DNA of 64,000 nucleotides from Alterluteimonas quercicellularis (GTDB lineage: Bacteria; Pseudomonadota; Gammaproteobacteria; Xanthomonadales; Xanthomonadaceae). Made by a program: the position numbers and the translations under genes. Where the stretch lies: NCBI RefSeq assembly GCF_021191635.1, contig NZ_JAIWPR010000020.1:1-64000 (forward strand). The letters run 5' to 3'. Below, piece after piece: positions 28,143 through 36,630 of the stretch (its first letter is position 1; every line of letters begins with the position of its first letter). Under the pieces are notes generated by a model that made no database searches, was not told the origin of the DNA, and worked only from the letters and a program-made list of their open reading frames with translations.

Positions 28143-29962
28143 CGCACCTTCCACCAGCGCCGCTCCTGCAGCGCCTGGACGCGCGCCAGCGCGTCCTGCG
28201 CTGCCTGCTGCAGCGCCTGCAGGCGCGCGGCGGTCTCGGCGGCGAGCGCCTCGTCGCGTCCGGCGCGGTCCAGGGCATGCTGGGCGGCGCCGTTGGCCGC
28301 GTGCTGCAGCGACGCGATGGCGTCGTGCAGCCCGGGCAGCGCGCCGGCGACGCGGGCGGCATCGTCCGCGGCCTGCCGCAGCAGGGTCGGCACGTCGACG
28401 AGCCCGTGCACCCCCCCGGCGACCTGCGAGACCTCGCGCGCGGTGTCCGACAGGCGCTCGTGGAAGGCGTCCATCGCGATCAGCGACTCGTCCTGCCCGG
28501 CGCGCAGCGCGGCCAGCGTCGCCGAATCGGCCCGGGCCGCGGCGGCCGTCTCCCGCAGCTCGGACAGCACGGTCGCCGCCAGTTGCTCCAGCTTCGCCGA
28601 ACCGGCGTGGTGCCCGGCCGCGGCCTCGCGCGTCTCCGACAGCACGGTCGCGACGTGCTGCTCCAGCGTCGCGGCGCCGGCGCGGGCGCCCGCCGCGGCC
28701 TCGCGCATCTCCGCCAGCACGGTGCTGAGCAGGTTCTCGATGTGTTGCAGGTGCTGCCTGCGCTGCAGGCCTTCCGACAGCGAGTCGTGGATCACCTCCA
28801 GCACGCGGGCGCCGCCGCCGTCGGTCACGATCGCCTCGTAGTCGAGCGCCAGCTCCAGCGCCGCGGGCGGTCGCGGCAGGCCGGCCAGCGCGTCGGCCAG
28901 GTCCAGCTCGACGAAGGGGTCGGCGTCCAGCGAGCCCCAGCGCACCCAGTTCGGCGCGGCCGGCGGCAGCGAGACCCCGCCCACCGACAGGACGCGCCGC
29001 TCCAGGCCGTCGACCTCGCGCAGCACCGCGCCGTCCTCGGCCAGCAGCGCGCAGCGCGAGATCCCGAAGATGCCGGGGCGCTCGGCGGGGTCGATGCGGA
29101 CCCGGGAGAACGTGCCGGCGCGGTCCAGCGGCAGGCGCACGACCGCCGGACCGGCGGCGAGGTCGCGGCTCGCACAGCTCTGCCGGGTCTCGGCGTAGTC
29201 GGTGCCGTTCTCGCCGAAATAGACGCGCACGTCCTCGAACGTCTCCTCGACCGCGCCTGCGTCCGCGGCCGCGCCGGGCTGCGGGGCCAGGGCGGCCAGG
29301 AACGCGCCGAGCCGCGGGTCGGCCTCCAGCGCGTCGGCGAACGCCACCAGGCGCTCCGGCCTGCGCCCGCCCACGAAGACCACGCCCAGGCCGTTGCTGT
29401 GCCCGAACTCGAAGGTCCGGTAGCGCGCCGACAGCTCCTGCAGGAACCGTCCGACGCCGAAGCCGCGCTCGGCCACCGCGCTGTCGTGGAGCAGCACCAC
29501 CGCGCGATCGCTCAGCTTCGGCAACCAGGTCTCGAAATCGTGCTTCACCGCTTCGTAGGTATGCAGCCCGTCGATGTGCAGCAGATCGATGGCGCCGTCG
29601 GCGAAGTCCTCGACCGCCTCGTCGAAGAACTTCCGGCTCAGGGCCGAGAAGCGGCCGTAGCGAGGATCGTGGTAGGCGCTGAGCGTCGCGTACACGCCCT
29701 CGCCGTAACGCTGCGCATGGTCGTCGCCCTGCCACGAGTCCACCGCGACGCAGCGCGTGGCCAGGCCGAGGTGGTCCACCGCCTGGCAGAACGCCAGGTA
29801 GGAATTGCCCGTGTGCGTGCCCAGCTCGACCAGCGTGCCGGGCCGCACCAGGTCGACCGCCAGGTAGGCGAAGGGGATGTGCCCCACCCAGGAATGGGGC
29901 TGCGCGATACGAGGCTTCAGCAGCACCACCGGGTGCGCTTCGAGCCGGAACTCCCCGCTCAT
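28139..29962 (-). CDS. Methyltransferase with a C-terminal coiled coil (candidate O-antigen chain terminator/ruler)
   Basis: 607 residues from ATG 29962, which overlaps the wzt stop (ATGA). Residues 1-225 form a class I methyltransferase: [15 protein letters not shown] (44-58), [11 protein letters not shown], then [16 protein letters not shown] and VVLLHDSAV, as in the Methyltransf_24 group of LPS loci. Residues 240-385 look like a beta-rich domain. From about 395 to 600 the chain is Ala/Glu/Leu-rich and coiled-coil-like, with three 25-residue tandem repeats at 414-488. The combination beside an ABC O-antigen exporter recalls WbdD, though no kinase domain is seen. Chain capping and length control are inferences. 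Confidence 0.78.
   Translation of the reverse strand: MSGEFRLEAHPVVLLKPRIAQPHSWVGHIPFAYLAVDLVRPGTLVELGTHTGNSYLAFCQAVDHLGLATRCVAVDSWQGDDHAQRYGEGVYATLSAYHDPRYGRFSALSRKFFDEAVEDFADGAIDLLHIDGLHTYEAVKHDFETWLPKLSDRAVVLLHDSAVAERGFGVGRFLQELSARYRTFEFGHSNGLGVVFVGGRRPERLVAFADALEADPRLGAFLAALAPQPGAAADAGAVEETFEDVRVYFGENGTDYAETRQSCASRDLAAGPAVVRLPLDRAGTFSRVRIDPAERPGIFGISRCALLAEDGAVLREVDGLERRVLSVGGVSLPPAAPNWVRWGSLDADPFVELDLADALAGLPRPPAALELALDYEAIVTDGGGARVLEVIHDSLSEGLQRRQHLQHIENLLSTVLAEMREAAAGARAGAATLEQHVATVLSETREAAAGHHAGSAKLEQLAATVLSELRETAAAARADSATLAALRAGQDESLIAMDAFHERLSDTAREVSQVAGGVHGLVDVPTLLRQAADDAARVAGALPGLHDAIASLQHAANGAAQHALDRAGRDEALAAETAARLQALQQAAQDALARVQALQERRWWKVR
28499..28723 (-). repeat. Three 75-bp in-frame tandem repeats in the coiled-coil region
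   Basis: Codes for residues 414-438, 439-463 and 464-488 of the methyltransferase/coiled-coil protein. Each unit begins TVL(A/S)E(x)RE(A/T)AA and ends with TLEQ-like or KLEQ-like residues. The period of 25 fits one hendecad plus two heptads. Confidence 0.8.
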
Positions 29963-31314
29963 GGAATTTTCTCCAGGGCAATGCGCGACATCGGCAGGCC
30001 GAGGATGCCGATCGACCAGGACTGGCAGTTGGACTTCAGCGCGATGGCCTCGTGCACCCAGTGCTGGACCGCGTGGTCGTCCCTGCCGCCGTCGGCCACG
30101 CCGATGGTGATGAAGTAGTCGCCGGCCTTCAGGCGCGGCATCTCGAATTCGAAGGTCGCCTGCAGGCGCTCGCCGGCGGCGGCGTCGACGCCGTCGCCCA
30201 GCGTGGTGAGGTAGGTGTTGTCGCCGAACAGCAGCTGGCCCAGCCGGTCCTTGAGGTAGAAGCCGACGATGGGCCGGGTCACCGACGCCTCGGCGACCAC
30301 CTCGACCTCCAGCCGCACCGACTCGCCGCCGACGCACCAGGCGAGCTCGCGGCCGGTCTCGTCGCGCAGCGCGACGTCGCCGATGCGCGCGCGCATCTCG
30401 CCGAAGCCCGCCGTCCCGGGATCGAACGGCAGCACCTCGATGTCGTTGCGCAGGTTGGTCCGGTTGATCCAGTCGCGGCGCATGTCGTGGCGCTCGCGCT
30501 CGGCCGCCTCGCCGGCGCCGCCGGCGGTGCGCACGCCCGCTTCGCCCTGGCGGGCGGCGATGACCGATTCCAGGTACATCTGCACCACGTCGCGCGAGGG
30601 GCCGTAAGCGCGCGGCGCGCCGCCGTCCAGCCACAGCGCGCGGTCGCACAGCCCGCTCACCGAGGCGTCGTCGTGGCTGACGAACAGCAGCGTCCCGCGT
30701 TCCTTGAACTCGCGCAGGAAGCGCATGCACTTCTGGGTGAAGAAGGCGTCGCCCACCGCCAGCGCCTCGTCGATGATCAGCACGTCGGCGTCGACGTGCG
30801 CCATCACCGAGAACGCCAGCCGCATCACCATGCCGCTGGAGTAGTTGCGGATCGGCTGGTCGATGAATTCGCCGATGTCGGCGAAGGCCAGGATCGCCTC
30901 CATCCGCGCCTGGATCTCCTCGGCCGTCAGACCCAGGATCGAAGCGTTGAGGTAGACGTTCTCGCGCCCGGTGAAGTCCGGGTTGAAGCCGCTGCCCAGT
31001 TCCAGCAGCGCCGCGATGCGGCCGCCGACCCGGATCGAGCCCTCGGTCGGTGCCAGGGTCCCCGCGATGAGCTGCAGCAGCGTGGACTTGCCCGAGCCGT
31101 TGCGCCCGATGATGCCCAGCGTCTCGCCGCGGCGCACCTGCAGGTCCACCCCGCGCAGCGCCCAGAACTCGCGGTAGTAGCGCCTGCTGTCGCCGAACAG
31201 GCCCTGCAGCAGCCGGTGCGAGGGGCGGTCGTAGACGTGGTAGCACTTGCCCAGGCCGCGGGCGTCGATGATCAGGTCCTCGCCCGCGGCCGCGGCGGCC
31301 AGCTCAGAGGACAT
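29959..31314 (-). CDS. wzt: O-antigen ABC transporter ATP-binding protein
   Basis: 451-residue ATPase of the polysaccharide ABC exporter. The nucleotide-binding domain has Walker [10 protein letters not shown] (70-78), signature YSSGMVMRL and Walker [15 protein letters not shown]. After about residue 260 comes a linker and then a C-terminal beta domain (300-451) as in Wzt proteins that bind the modified non-reducing end of the O-antigen; [12 protein letters not shown]-like and [17 protein letters not shown] segments lie there. It overlaps wzm by 11 bp. The long C-terminal domain suggests export depends on a terminal modification, consistent with the adjoining methyltransferase. Confidence 0.92.
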   Translation of the reverse strand: MSSELAAAAAGEDLIIDARGLGKCYHVYDRPSHRLLQGLFGDSRRYYREFWALRGVDLQVRRGETLGIIGRNGSGKSTLLQLIAGTLAPTEGSIRVGGRIAALLELGSGFNPDFTGRENVYLNASILGLTAEEIQARMEAILAFADIGEFIDQPIRNYSSGMVMRLAFSVMAHVDADVLIIDEALAVGDAFFTQKCMRFLREFKERGTLLFVSHDDASVSGLCDRALWLDGGAPRAYGPSRDVVQMYLESVIAARQGEAGVRTAGGAGEAAERERHDMRRDWINRTNLRNDIEVLPFDPGTAGFGEMRARIGDVALRDETGRELAWCVGGESVRLEVEVVAEASVTRPIVGFYLKDRLGQLLFGDNTYLTTLGDGVDAAAGERLQATFEFEMPRLKAGDYFITIGVADGGRDDHAVQHWVHEAIALKSNCQSWSIGILGLPMSRIALEKIP

Positions 31315-32137
31315 CGGCGAACCCCCGGCGCGTCTTCTGGAACACCGCGAAGCCGGCGTAGGCGAACGCGATCGCCCCCAGCAGGTACAGGCCCAGCCCC
31401 TGCCAGTCCGGCAGCCGGCCCCAGAACGCCACCTCGCGCGCCTGGTCGATGATGAAGGTCAGCGGGTTCAGGCGGAAGATCGCCTGGTAGTGCGCCGGCA
31501 GCGTCTCCACCGGCACGATCGCCGAGGACAGGAACAGCATCGCCGTCGACAGCACGCCGGTGATCTGGCCGATGTCGCGCAGGAACACGCTCAGCGAGGA
31601 CACCAGCCAGATCACGCCCAGCGCCACCAGGGCCAGCGGCAGCATCACCAGCGGCCACAGCAGCACGGTGGCGTGGATCTCGCCGCGCAGCAGGAGGTTC
31701 AGCAGCACGAACACCATCAGGTTGGTCACGGCGTGGAACAGCGCCGAGAGCATCGCCGTCCACGGCAGCACGTCGAGCGGGAAGACGATCTTCTTGACCA
31801 GGTTGGCGTTGCCCACGATCACCGACGGCGCGCGGGTCAGGCATTCGGCGAAGAAGCCGTGCACGATCAGGCCCATGAACAGCAGCATCGCGAAATCGGC
31901 GGTGTTGCCGCTGGTGCCGGGCCATCGCGCGCGCAGGATGTAGCCGAACGCGACGGTGTAGACCACCAGCATGAAGAACGGGCTGATCAGCGACCACAGC
32001 AGGCCGAAGCTGGCGCCCCGGTAGCGGCCGAGCACGTCGCGCCGGGCCAGCTCGATGGTGAGCGAGCGGTGCTTCAGCCAGGCGTTGAACGGCCCCGTCA
32101 GCGTGAGGACCGGCGGGTGGATCGAGCTCGAATGCAT
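31304..32137 (-). CDS. wzm: O-antigen ABC transporter permease
   Basis: 277-residue inner-membrane permease with six hydrophobic segments. Family marks are RDVLGRYRGASFGLLWSLISP at the first membrane entry (quoted in part), NANLVKKIVFPLDVLP in the central loop, and NPLTFIIDQAREVAFWG near the C-terminus. It works with Wzt to move undecaprenyl-linked glycan across the membrane. The ATG at 32137 lies 2 bp after the metB stop, so it is likely expressed from the metB promoter; the stop overlaps wzt. Confidence 0.93.
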   Translation of the reverse strand: MHSSSIHPPVLTLTGPFNAWLKHRSLTIELARRDVLGRYRGASFGLLWSLISPFFMLVVYTVAFGYILRARWPGTSGNTADFAMLLFMGLIVHGFFAECLTRAPSVIVGNANLVKKIVFPLDVLPWTAMLSALFHAVTNLMVFVLLNLLLRGEIHATVLLWPLVMLPLALVALGVIWLVSSLSVFLRDIGQITGVLSTAMLFLSSAIVPVETLPAHYQAIFRLNPLTFIIDQAREVAFWGRLPDWQGLGLYLLGAIAFAYAGFAVFQKTRRGFADVL

Positions 32138-32139
32138 GG

Positions 32140-33327
32140 TCAGCCCGCCAGTGCGCGATCGAGGTCGGCGACGAGGTCGTCCACGGCCTCGATGCCCACG
32201 CTCAGCCGCACCAGGTCGTCGGTGATGCCCAGCCGGGCGCGCCGCGCCTCGGGCACCGAGGCGTGCGTCATCACCGCAGGGTGGTTGAGCAGGCTCTCCA
32301 CGCCGCCGAGCGACTCGGCGAGCGTGAACAGCTCGGTGCGCTCGCAGAAGCGCTTCGCGGCGTCGAAGCCGCCCTTCAGGCGCACCGAGACGATGCCGCC
32401 GAAGCCGGACATCTGCCGCTTCGCCAGCGCGTGCTGGGGGTGCGAGGCCAGGCCCGGGTAGATGACCTGCTGCACCGCCGGGTGCGCGGCCAGGTGCTCG
32501 GCCACCGCCTGCGCGTTCTCGCAGTGCGCGCGCATGCGCAGCGGCAGCGTCTTCAGCCCGCGCAGGGCCAGGAAGCTGTCGAACGGCCCCTGCACGGCGC
32601 CGGCGGAGTTCTGCAGGAAGGCCAGCTGCTCGCCGAGCTCGGCGTCGTCGCCGACCACGATCATCCCGCCCACCATGTCGGAATGGCCGTTGAGGTACTT
32701 GGTGGCCGAGTGCAGGACCAGGTCGGCGCCCAGCGCCAGCGGCCGCTGCAGGACCGGCGAGGCGAAGGTGTTGTCGACCACCACCCGCAGGCCGCGCCGG
32801 CGGGCGATCGCCGCGATGGCCTCGATGTCGACCAGCTTCAGCATCGGGTTGGTCGGCGTCTCGATCCAGACCAGGCGGGTCTCCGGGCGGATCGCCGCCT
32901 CGAAGGCGGCGGTGTCGCTCAGGTCCGTCCAGCTCACCTCGAGCCCGGCGCTGCGCCCGCGCACCCGCTCGAACAGGCGGTAGGTGCCGCCGTAGACGTC
33001 GTCCATCGCCACCACGTGGCTGCCGGCGTCCAGCAGCTCCAGCAGGGTCGCGGTGGCCGCCATCCCCGACGCGAACGCGAAGCCGCGGCTGCCGCCTTCC
33101 AGCGCCGCCGCGCAGCGCTCGTAGGCGAACCGGGTCGGGTTGTGGGTGCGCGAGTACTCGAAGCCCTGGTGCTCGCCGGGGCTGCTCTGGGCGTAGGTCG
33201 AGGTGGCGTAGATCGGCGGCATGACCGCCCCGGTCGAGGGGTCGGGCCGCTGCCCGCCGTGGATCGCCAGCGTGGCCGGCGAAAGCTCGCTCGAGCGGTC
33301 CGCGCGCCGTGGCTCGTGGTCTGACAT
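32140..33327 (-). CDS. metB: Cystathionine gamma-synthase/lyase
   Basis: 395-residue PLP enzyme of the Cys/Met metabolism family. The PLP lysine lies in LVLHSATKYLNGHSDMVGG; other marks are YSRTHNPTRFAYERC, FASGMAATATLLELL, ETPTNPMLKLVDIEAIA and the C-terminal SLGGVESLLNHPA. Sequence alone does not separate synthase from lyase; pairing with cystathionine beta-synthase favours the reverse transsulfuration direction. ATG 33327. This gene is the conserved right border of the Xanthomonas LPS locus. A GCTAGAAT -10 and an inverted repeat precede it, and wzm follows after 2 bp. Confidence 0.93.
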   Translation of the reverse strand: MSDHEPRRADRSSELSPATLAIHGGQRPDPSTGAVMPPIYATSTYAQSSPGEHQGFEYSRTHNPTRFAYERCAAALEGGSRGFAFASGMAATATLLELLDAGSHVVAMDDVYGGTYRLFERVRGRSAGLEVSWTDLSDTAAFEAAIRPETRLVWIETPTNPMLKLVDIEAIAAIARRRGLRVVVDNTFASPVLQRPLALGADLVLHSATKYLNGHSDMVGGMIVVGDDAELGEQLAFLQNSAGAVQGPFDSFLALRGLKTLPLRMRAHCENAQAVAEHLAAHPAVQQVIYPGLASHPQHALAKRQMSGFGGIVSVRLKGGFDAAKRFCERTELFTLAESLGGVESLLNHPAVMTHASVPEARRARLGITDDLVRLSVGIEAVDDLVADLDRALAG

Positions 33328-33356
33328 TCGGATGGGGATTCCGGTGAAGTGGCGGG

Positions 33357-33362
33357 ATTCTA
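33357..33362 (-). promoter_or_regulatory. Candidate -10 element for metB
   Basis: Minus strand TAGAAT in GCTAGAATCCCG, 30 bp from the metB ATG and identical over 12 bp to the sequence before etfB. A 6-bp inverted repeat lies just upstream at the expected -35 position. Confidence 0.45.
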
Positions 33363-33372
33363 GCAGCGGAGA

Positions 33373-33389
33373 CTGAACCCTCCGTTCAG
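33373..33389. promoter_or_regulatory. Inverted repeat over the -35 region of metB (possible operator)
   Basis: CTGAAC (33373-33378), spacer CCTCC, GTTCAG (33384-33389): a perfect 6-bp dyad between cbs and metB, centred about 20 bp upstream of the -10. Read as TGAA-N7-TTCA it resembles the MetR half-sites, but MetR uses a 5-bp spacer, so the binder is uncertain. Confidence 0.4.
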
Positions 33390-33402
33390 CGCGCGGGCGG
33401 CC

Positions 33403-34779
33403 TCACTGCACCCGCCGGCGCAGGTAGTTCAGCAGGTCGATGCGGGTGATCAGGCCGAGGAAACGCTCGCCGTCGACCACGATCGCCACCTGCCCGCGGT
33501 CGAACACCGGCAGCAGCGCCTCGATCGGGGACTGCACGTCCAGGCGGTCGAGCTTGCTGACCATGGCGGTGGACACCGGGTCGCGGAAGCGGGCCTCGTC
33601 GCCGTACACGTGCAGCAGCACGTCGCTCTCGTCGACGATGCCGGCCAGCGTCTCGCCGTCCATCACCGGCAGCTGCGAGACGTCGTACAGCTTCATGCGC
33701 TGGTAGGCGGTCATCAGCAGGTCGCCCGGGGCCACCACCACGGTGTCGCGGCGGCTGTAGGGGCGCAGGATGAGGTCGCGCAGGTCGCCGTGCTGCTCGC
33801 GCTCGACGAAGCCGTTGTCGAGCAGCCAATAGTCGTTGTACATCTTGGAGAGATACTTGTTGCCGGTGTCGCACACGAACACCAGCACCTTCTTCGGCTC
33901 GGTCTGCTCGCGGCAGTACTTCAGCGCCGCCGCCAGCAGGGTGCCGGTCGAGGACCCGCCCAGGATGCCCTCGGCGCGCAGCAGCTCGCGCGCGGCCAGG
34001 AAGCTCTCCTTGTCGCTGATCGCGTAGGCCTTGCGCACCCGGGAGAAATCGGAGATCGAGGGCAGGAAGTCCTCGCCGATCCCCTCGACCATCCAGCTGC
34101 CGGACTTCTCGCTGAGCGTGCCCTCGTTGATGTACTCGGCGAGGATCGAGCCGACCGGGTCGGCCAGGACCAGCTCCACGTCGGGCGCGTGCGCGGCGAA
34201 GTGCCGCGACAGCCCGGTCATGGTGCCGGAGCTGCCGCAGCCGAACACGATCGCGTCCAGCCCGCCGGCCTCGGCCATCTGCCGCAGGATCTCGGGCCCG
34301 GTGCCGTGCTCGTGCGCGGCCGGGTTGTCGGGGTTGCCGAACTGGTTGACGAAGTAGGCCCCCGGCGTCTCGGCGGCGATCCGGGCGGCGAGGTCCTGGT
34401 AGTACTCGGGATGCCCCTTGGCCACGTCCGAACGGGTCAGCACCACCTCGGCGCCCATCGCCTTGAGGTTGAAGATCTTCTCGCGGCTCATCTTGTCCGG
34501 CACCACCAGGACCAGCCGGTAGCCCTTCTGCTGGGCCACCAGCGCCAGGCCGATGCCGGTGTTGCCGGCGGTGCCCTCGACCAGGGTGTCGCCCGGCCGG
34601 ATGTCGCCGCGCCGCTCCGCGGCCTCGATCATCGACAGGCCGATGCGGTCCTTGATCGAGCCGCCGGGGTTCTGGCTCTCGAGCTTGAAGTAGAGCTCGC
34701 ACACGCCGGCGTCCAGGCGCTGCGCCTTGACGATCGGGGTGTCGGCGATGAGGTCGAGGACGGAGGCGTGGATCGGCAT
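33403..34779 (-). CDS. cbs: Cystathionine beta-synthase
   Basis: 458-residue PLP enzyme condensing homocysteine with serine to cystathionine. The PLP lysine lies in NPGGSIKDRIGLSMIE (residues about 34-49), followed by EGTAGNTGIGLALVA and FGCGSSGTMTGLSRH. The last 120 residues are a pair of CBS modules (MTAYQRMKLYDVSQLPVM and ALLPVFDRGQVAIVVD), which in some homologues bind adenosyl ligands. ATG 34779. A GATAAT -10 lies 29 bp upstream. metB follows after 75 bp; the two make a reverse transsulfuration pair. Confidence 0.94.
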   Translation of the reverse strand: MPIHASVLDLIADTPIVKAQRLDAGVCELYFKLESQNPGGSIKDRIGLSMIEAAERRGDIRPGDTLVEGTAGNTGIGLALVAQQKGYRLVLVVPDKMSREKIFNLKAMGAEVVLTRSDVAKGHPEYYQDLAARIAAETPGAYFVNQFGNPDNPAAHEHGTGPEILRQMAEAGGLDAIVFGCGSSGTMTGLSRHFAAHAPDVELVLADPVGSILAEYINEGTLSEKSGSWMVEGIGEDFLPSISDFSRVRKAYAISDKESFLAARELLRAEGILGGSSTGTLLAAALKYCREQTEPKKVLVFVCDTGNKYLSKMYNDYWLLDNGFVEREQHGDLRDLILRPYSRRDTVVVAPGDLLMTAYQRMKLYDVSQLPVMDGETLAGIVDESDVLLHVYGDEARFRDPVSTAMVSKLDRLDVQSPIEALLPVFDRGQVAIVVDGERFLGLITRIDLLNYLRRRVQ

Positions 34780-34807
34780 GGCGCTCGCGGCGGGAGGGCG
34801 GGCCGCG

Positions 34808-34813
34808 ATTATC
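34808..34813 (-). promoter_or_regulatory. Candidate -10 element for cbs
   Basis: Minus strand GATAAT, five of six matches to TATAAT, inside GCGATAATCGC and 29 bp before the ATG. The -35 region is GC-rich with no clear match. Confidence 0.4.
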
Positions 34814-34945
34814 GCATCGCCGCGGATTCCCCGCGGGCGGCGCCGGCCGACGAGGAGGCCGGCGTCGCCCGCGGAAGAACGGGGTCCGAGCCGCCCGGCG
34901 CGGGCCGGGCGCGGCGGGCCGCCGGCGGGCGGCCCGCCGACGGGC

Positions 34946-35167
34946 TCAATGCCGCTGGAGGGCGTCGTACATCCGCGTCAGGCGGTCCTTGGCGTGGAGC
35001 TTCTCGCGCTTCATCTGCGCCAGGGTGGTTTCGTCGATCGGCAGCACGCCGAGTTCGGCATCCATGACCTTCTTGTCGAGCTCCTGGTGGTGGTGGTACA
35101 GGCGCCGGAACTCCGGATTGGCCTGGAACACCGCTTCGATTTCCGCCTGGGGTTGCCCTTCGAACAT
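34946..35167 (-). CDS. DUF465 (YdcH-type) small protein
   Basis: 73 residues, all in one predicted alpha-helical hairpin: FRRLYHHHQELDKKVMDAE, then LAQMKREKLHAKDRLTRMY, the standard DUF465 pattern. Cytoplasmic; function unknown in the family. The ATG at 35167 has AGGAGG four to nine bases upstream, whereas the longer frame to 35641 reads as non-coding. Monocistronic by position. Confidence 0.88.
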   Translation of the reverse strand: MFEGQPQAEIEAVFQANPEFRRLYHHHQELDKKVMDAELGVLPIDETTLAQMKREKLHAKDRLTRMYDALQRH

Positions 35168-35570
35168 GGAAGCCTCCTCTCTGCTCGCTTGGAGTTCGCT
35201 CGCTTGGAGCGGAAACGACGACGCCCCGGCCGGGGCCGGGGCGCGATCGGGGGGAACGGGCCGCGAGCGGACGTCCGCCTCCGCCACCACTGCCGCGCCG
35301 CGGGCCGGACGGCCGTGGGCGGGGATCGGAGCTGGGGGCGGGAAAGTCGTCGTCATCGGCCTGGACGGAGGGGGACGGCACGTCCCGCATCCGGCTTCGA
35401 CCCTACTCCCAGAGCGGGGAACCGACAAGGGCCGCCGGCACGCCCGGACCGTGACCCCGGACGCCGCCCGGCCACGGCACGGACGCCATCGCGCGGCCCG
35501 CGACGCGGGCACGCCCCATTCACCCAAGCCGTTGATTTCGTTGAACGCAGCCCGAACGGGCCGCGACCGC
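35168..35570. other. 403-bp intergenic stretch before the DUF465 gene
   Basis: No coding sequence recognised. It holds the leader of the DUF465 gene with a near-perfect tandem 15-bp repeat (35184-35213) and a GC hairpin, CGCCCCGG/CCGGGGCG, at 35222-35243. The remainder is very GC-rich without recognisable motifs. Confidence 0.6.
35184..35213. repeat. Two tandem 15-bp units
   Basis: CTCGCTTGGAGTTCG followed by CTCGCTTGGAGCGGA; the first 11 bases of each are identical. Located in the leader of the DUF465 gene. Confidence 0.6.
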
Positions 35571-36155
35571 TCAGTCCACGTCCTGCTCGGCCTGGCGCAA
35601 CAGCTCGGCTTCCTGCCGGGCCAGCTCGGCCTCGCGGGCACGCGCGGCCCGCAGCCGCGCCGCCTGGTCGCTGGCCACGCCCTCGAGCACGCTCTCGGCC
35701 TCCTGCCGCGCGCTCAGCTCGGCGTTCGCCGCCTCGCGCAGGCGCGCCGCCTCCTCGGCCTGGATCTGCGCCTGCACGCGCATCCGCTCGGCCTCGGCGC
35801 GGGCGCGGTCGGCCTCGCGCCGGCTCGCCTCCACCAGCAGTTCGGCGCGGGTGCGCTCCAGCCGGTCGATCTCGCGCCGGCGCACCTCGGTGCGCGCGGC
35901 GATCTCCGCGGTCTCGACCCGCCACCCGGCCACCCGGCGCAGGGCGTCGCGCTGGCGGGAGTTCGCGCCCAGGTAGGCGTCGATGGCCTGGCGGGCCTGG
36001 AGCCGCTCCAGCGCCGCGAAGCCGCTGGTCGCCGGGTCGGCCTCCAGCGCCTGCAGCCGCTGGCCCATCAGCGCGGCGTCGCCGTCGTCGGCCAGGGCGG
36101 ACGGCGCCGCGGACGCGAGGGCGGCGGCGAGGAGGATCGGCAGGAGGGTCTTCAT
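35571..36155 (-). CDS. Exported coiled-coil protein of unknown function
   Basis: 194 residues. A clear signal peptide (MKTLLPILLAAALASAAPSALA) of 22 residues (quoted here only as hydrophobic core LLPILLAAALASA) is followed by a long, highly charged Arg/Glu/Ala helix from about 60 to the end, with repeated RAEAERMR and AELARQEAEL blocks. Periplasmic by prediction. It begins 3 bp after the stop of the DUF4398 lipoprotein gene, so the two form an operon. Similar pairs occur in other gammaproteobacteria beside OmpA-like proteins, but none is present here. Function unknown. Confidence 0.75.
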   Translation of the reverse strand: MKTLLPILLAAALASAAPSALADDGDAALMGQRLQALEADPATSGFAALERLQARQAIDAYLGANSRQRDALRRVAGWRVETAEIAARTEVRRREIDRLERTRAELLVEASRREADRARAEAERMRVQAQIQAEEAARLREAANAELSARQEAESVLEGVASDQAARLRAARAREAELARQEAELLRQAEQDVD

Positions 36156-36158
36156 CGT

Positions 36159-36539
36159 TCAGTCCTCGAGCCGCAGCTGGCGGCGCAGGTCGTCGATCTG
36201 CGCGCTGTGCTGGGCGAACTCGTTGTTGGCGATCGCCTCGCGGCTGCGGGCGTGGGCGAGGTCGGCCAGCGCCGCGGCCGACAGCGCGGCGTCGCGCGCC
36301 TCGTTGTCGCGCCCCGCGGCCATGGACGACTGCGCCTGGGCGAGCAGCGACCGGGCGCGCTCGATCTCGTCGCGCGCGTACTGGTCGGCGTCCGCGGTGC
36401 CGGCGCGGGCCACCGCCTGCTGCGCGGCGGACAGCTCCGCGGTCGGCGGCGGCAGGCTGGCGCAAGCTGTGAGCGCCAGCACGCTTGCGAGCGCGCACAC
36501 CTGCAGGAGCCGCGGGATTTGTGCGAAAGTGGTGGGCAT
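36159..36539 (-). CDS. DUF4398-type lipoprotein
   Basis: 126 residues from ATG 36539, giving a lipoprotein signal ending in LALTACASLPPP. The mature chain is helical, with ELSAAQQAVARAGTADADQYA and EIERARSLLAQAQSSMAAG, matching the DUF4398 pattern of a short helical envelope lipoprotein. The open frame to 36638 adds an unrelated N-terminus and is not used. Divergent from pilU with a 91-bp spacer. Role unknown; homologues are cell-envelope proteins. Confidence 0.8.
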   Translation of the reverse strand: MPTTFAQIPRLLQVCALASVLALTACASLPPPTAELSAAQQAVARAGTADADQYARDEIERARSLLAQAQSSMAAGRDNEARDAALSAAALADLAHARSREAIANNEFAQHSAQIDDLRRQLRLED

Positions 36540-36630
36540 CGGACCGCGCCGGAAGGGGAACACGCGGCCAATTGTCGATAGCATCCGCCCGCCGCGCAAC
36601 GGGCGGACGGGCCTGCCAGGGGGATCATTC

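Larger units (their letters stand above)
10534..32137. other. O-antigen/LPS biosynthesis and export locus between etfA and metB
   Basis: A block of about 21.6 kb holding glycosyltransferases, methyltransferases, polytopic glycan-related membrane proteins and a Wzm/Wzt ABC exporter. It sits between etfA and metB, the established position of the strain-variable LPS cluster in Xanthomonas. Plus-strand genes (10.5-14.7 kb) and minus-strand genes (32.1-15.1 kb) converge on an IS30-like relic. By eye, base composition is lower in GC from about 10.5 to 19.4 kb than in the flanks; I did not compute it. Confidence 0.8.

Noticed and set aside
32140-34779. SAM/SAH riboswitch upstream of metB or cbs
   Set aside because: The spacers are 75 bp and about 30 bp to the -10, too short, and no riboswitch core sequence is visible.
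35222-35243. GC hairpin between the coiled-coil protein gene and DUF465 as terminator
   Set aside because: No U-tract and more than 300 bp from the preceding stop; noted only within the intergenic entry.
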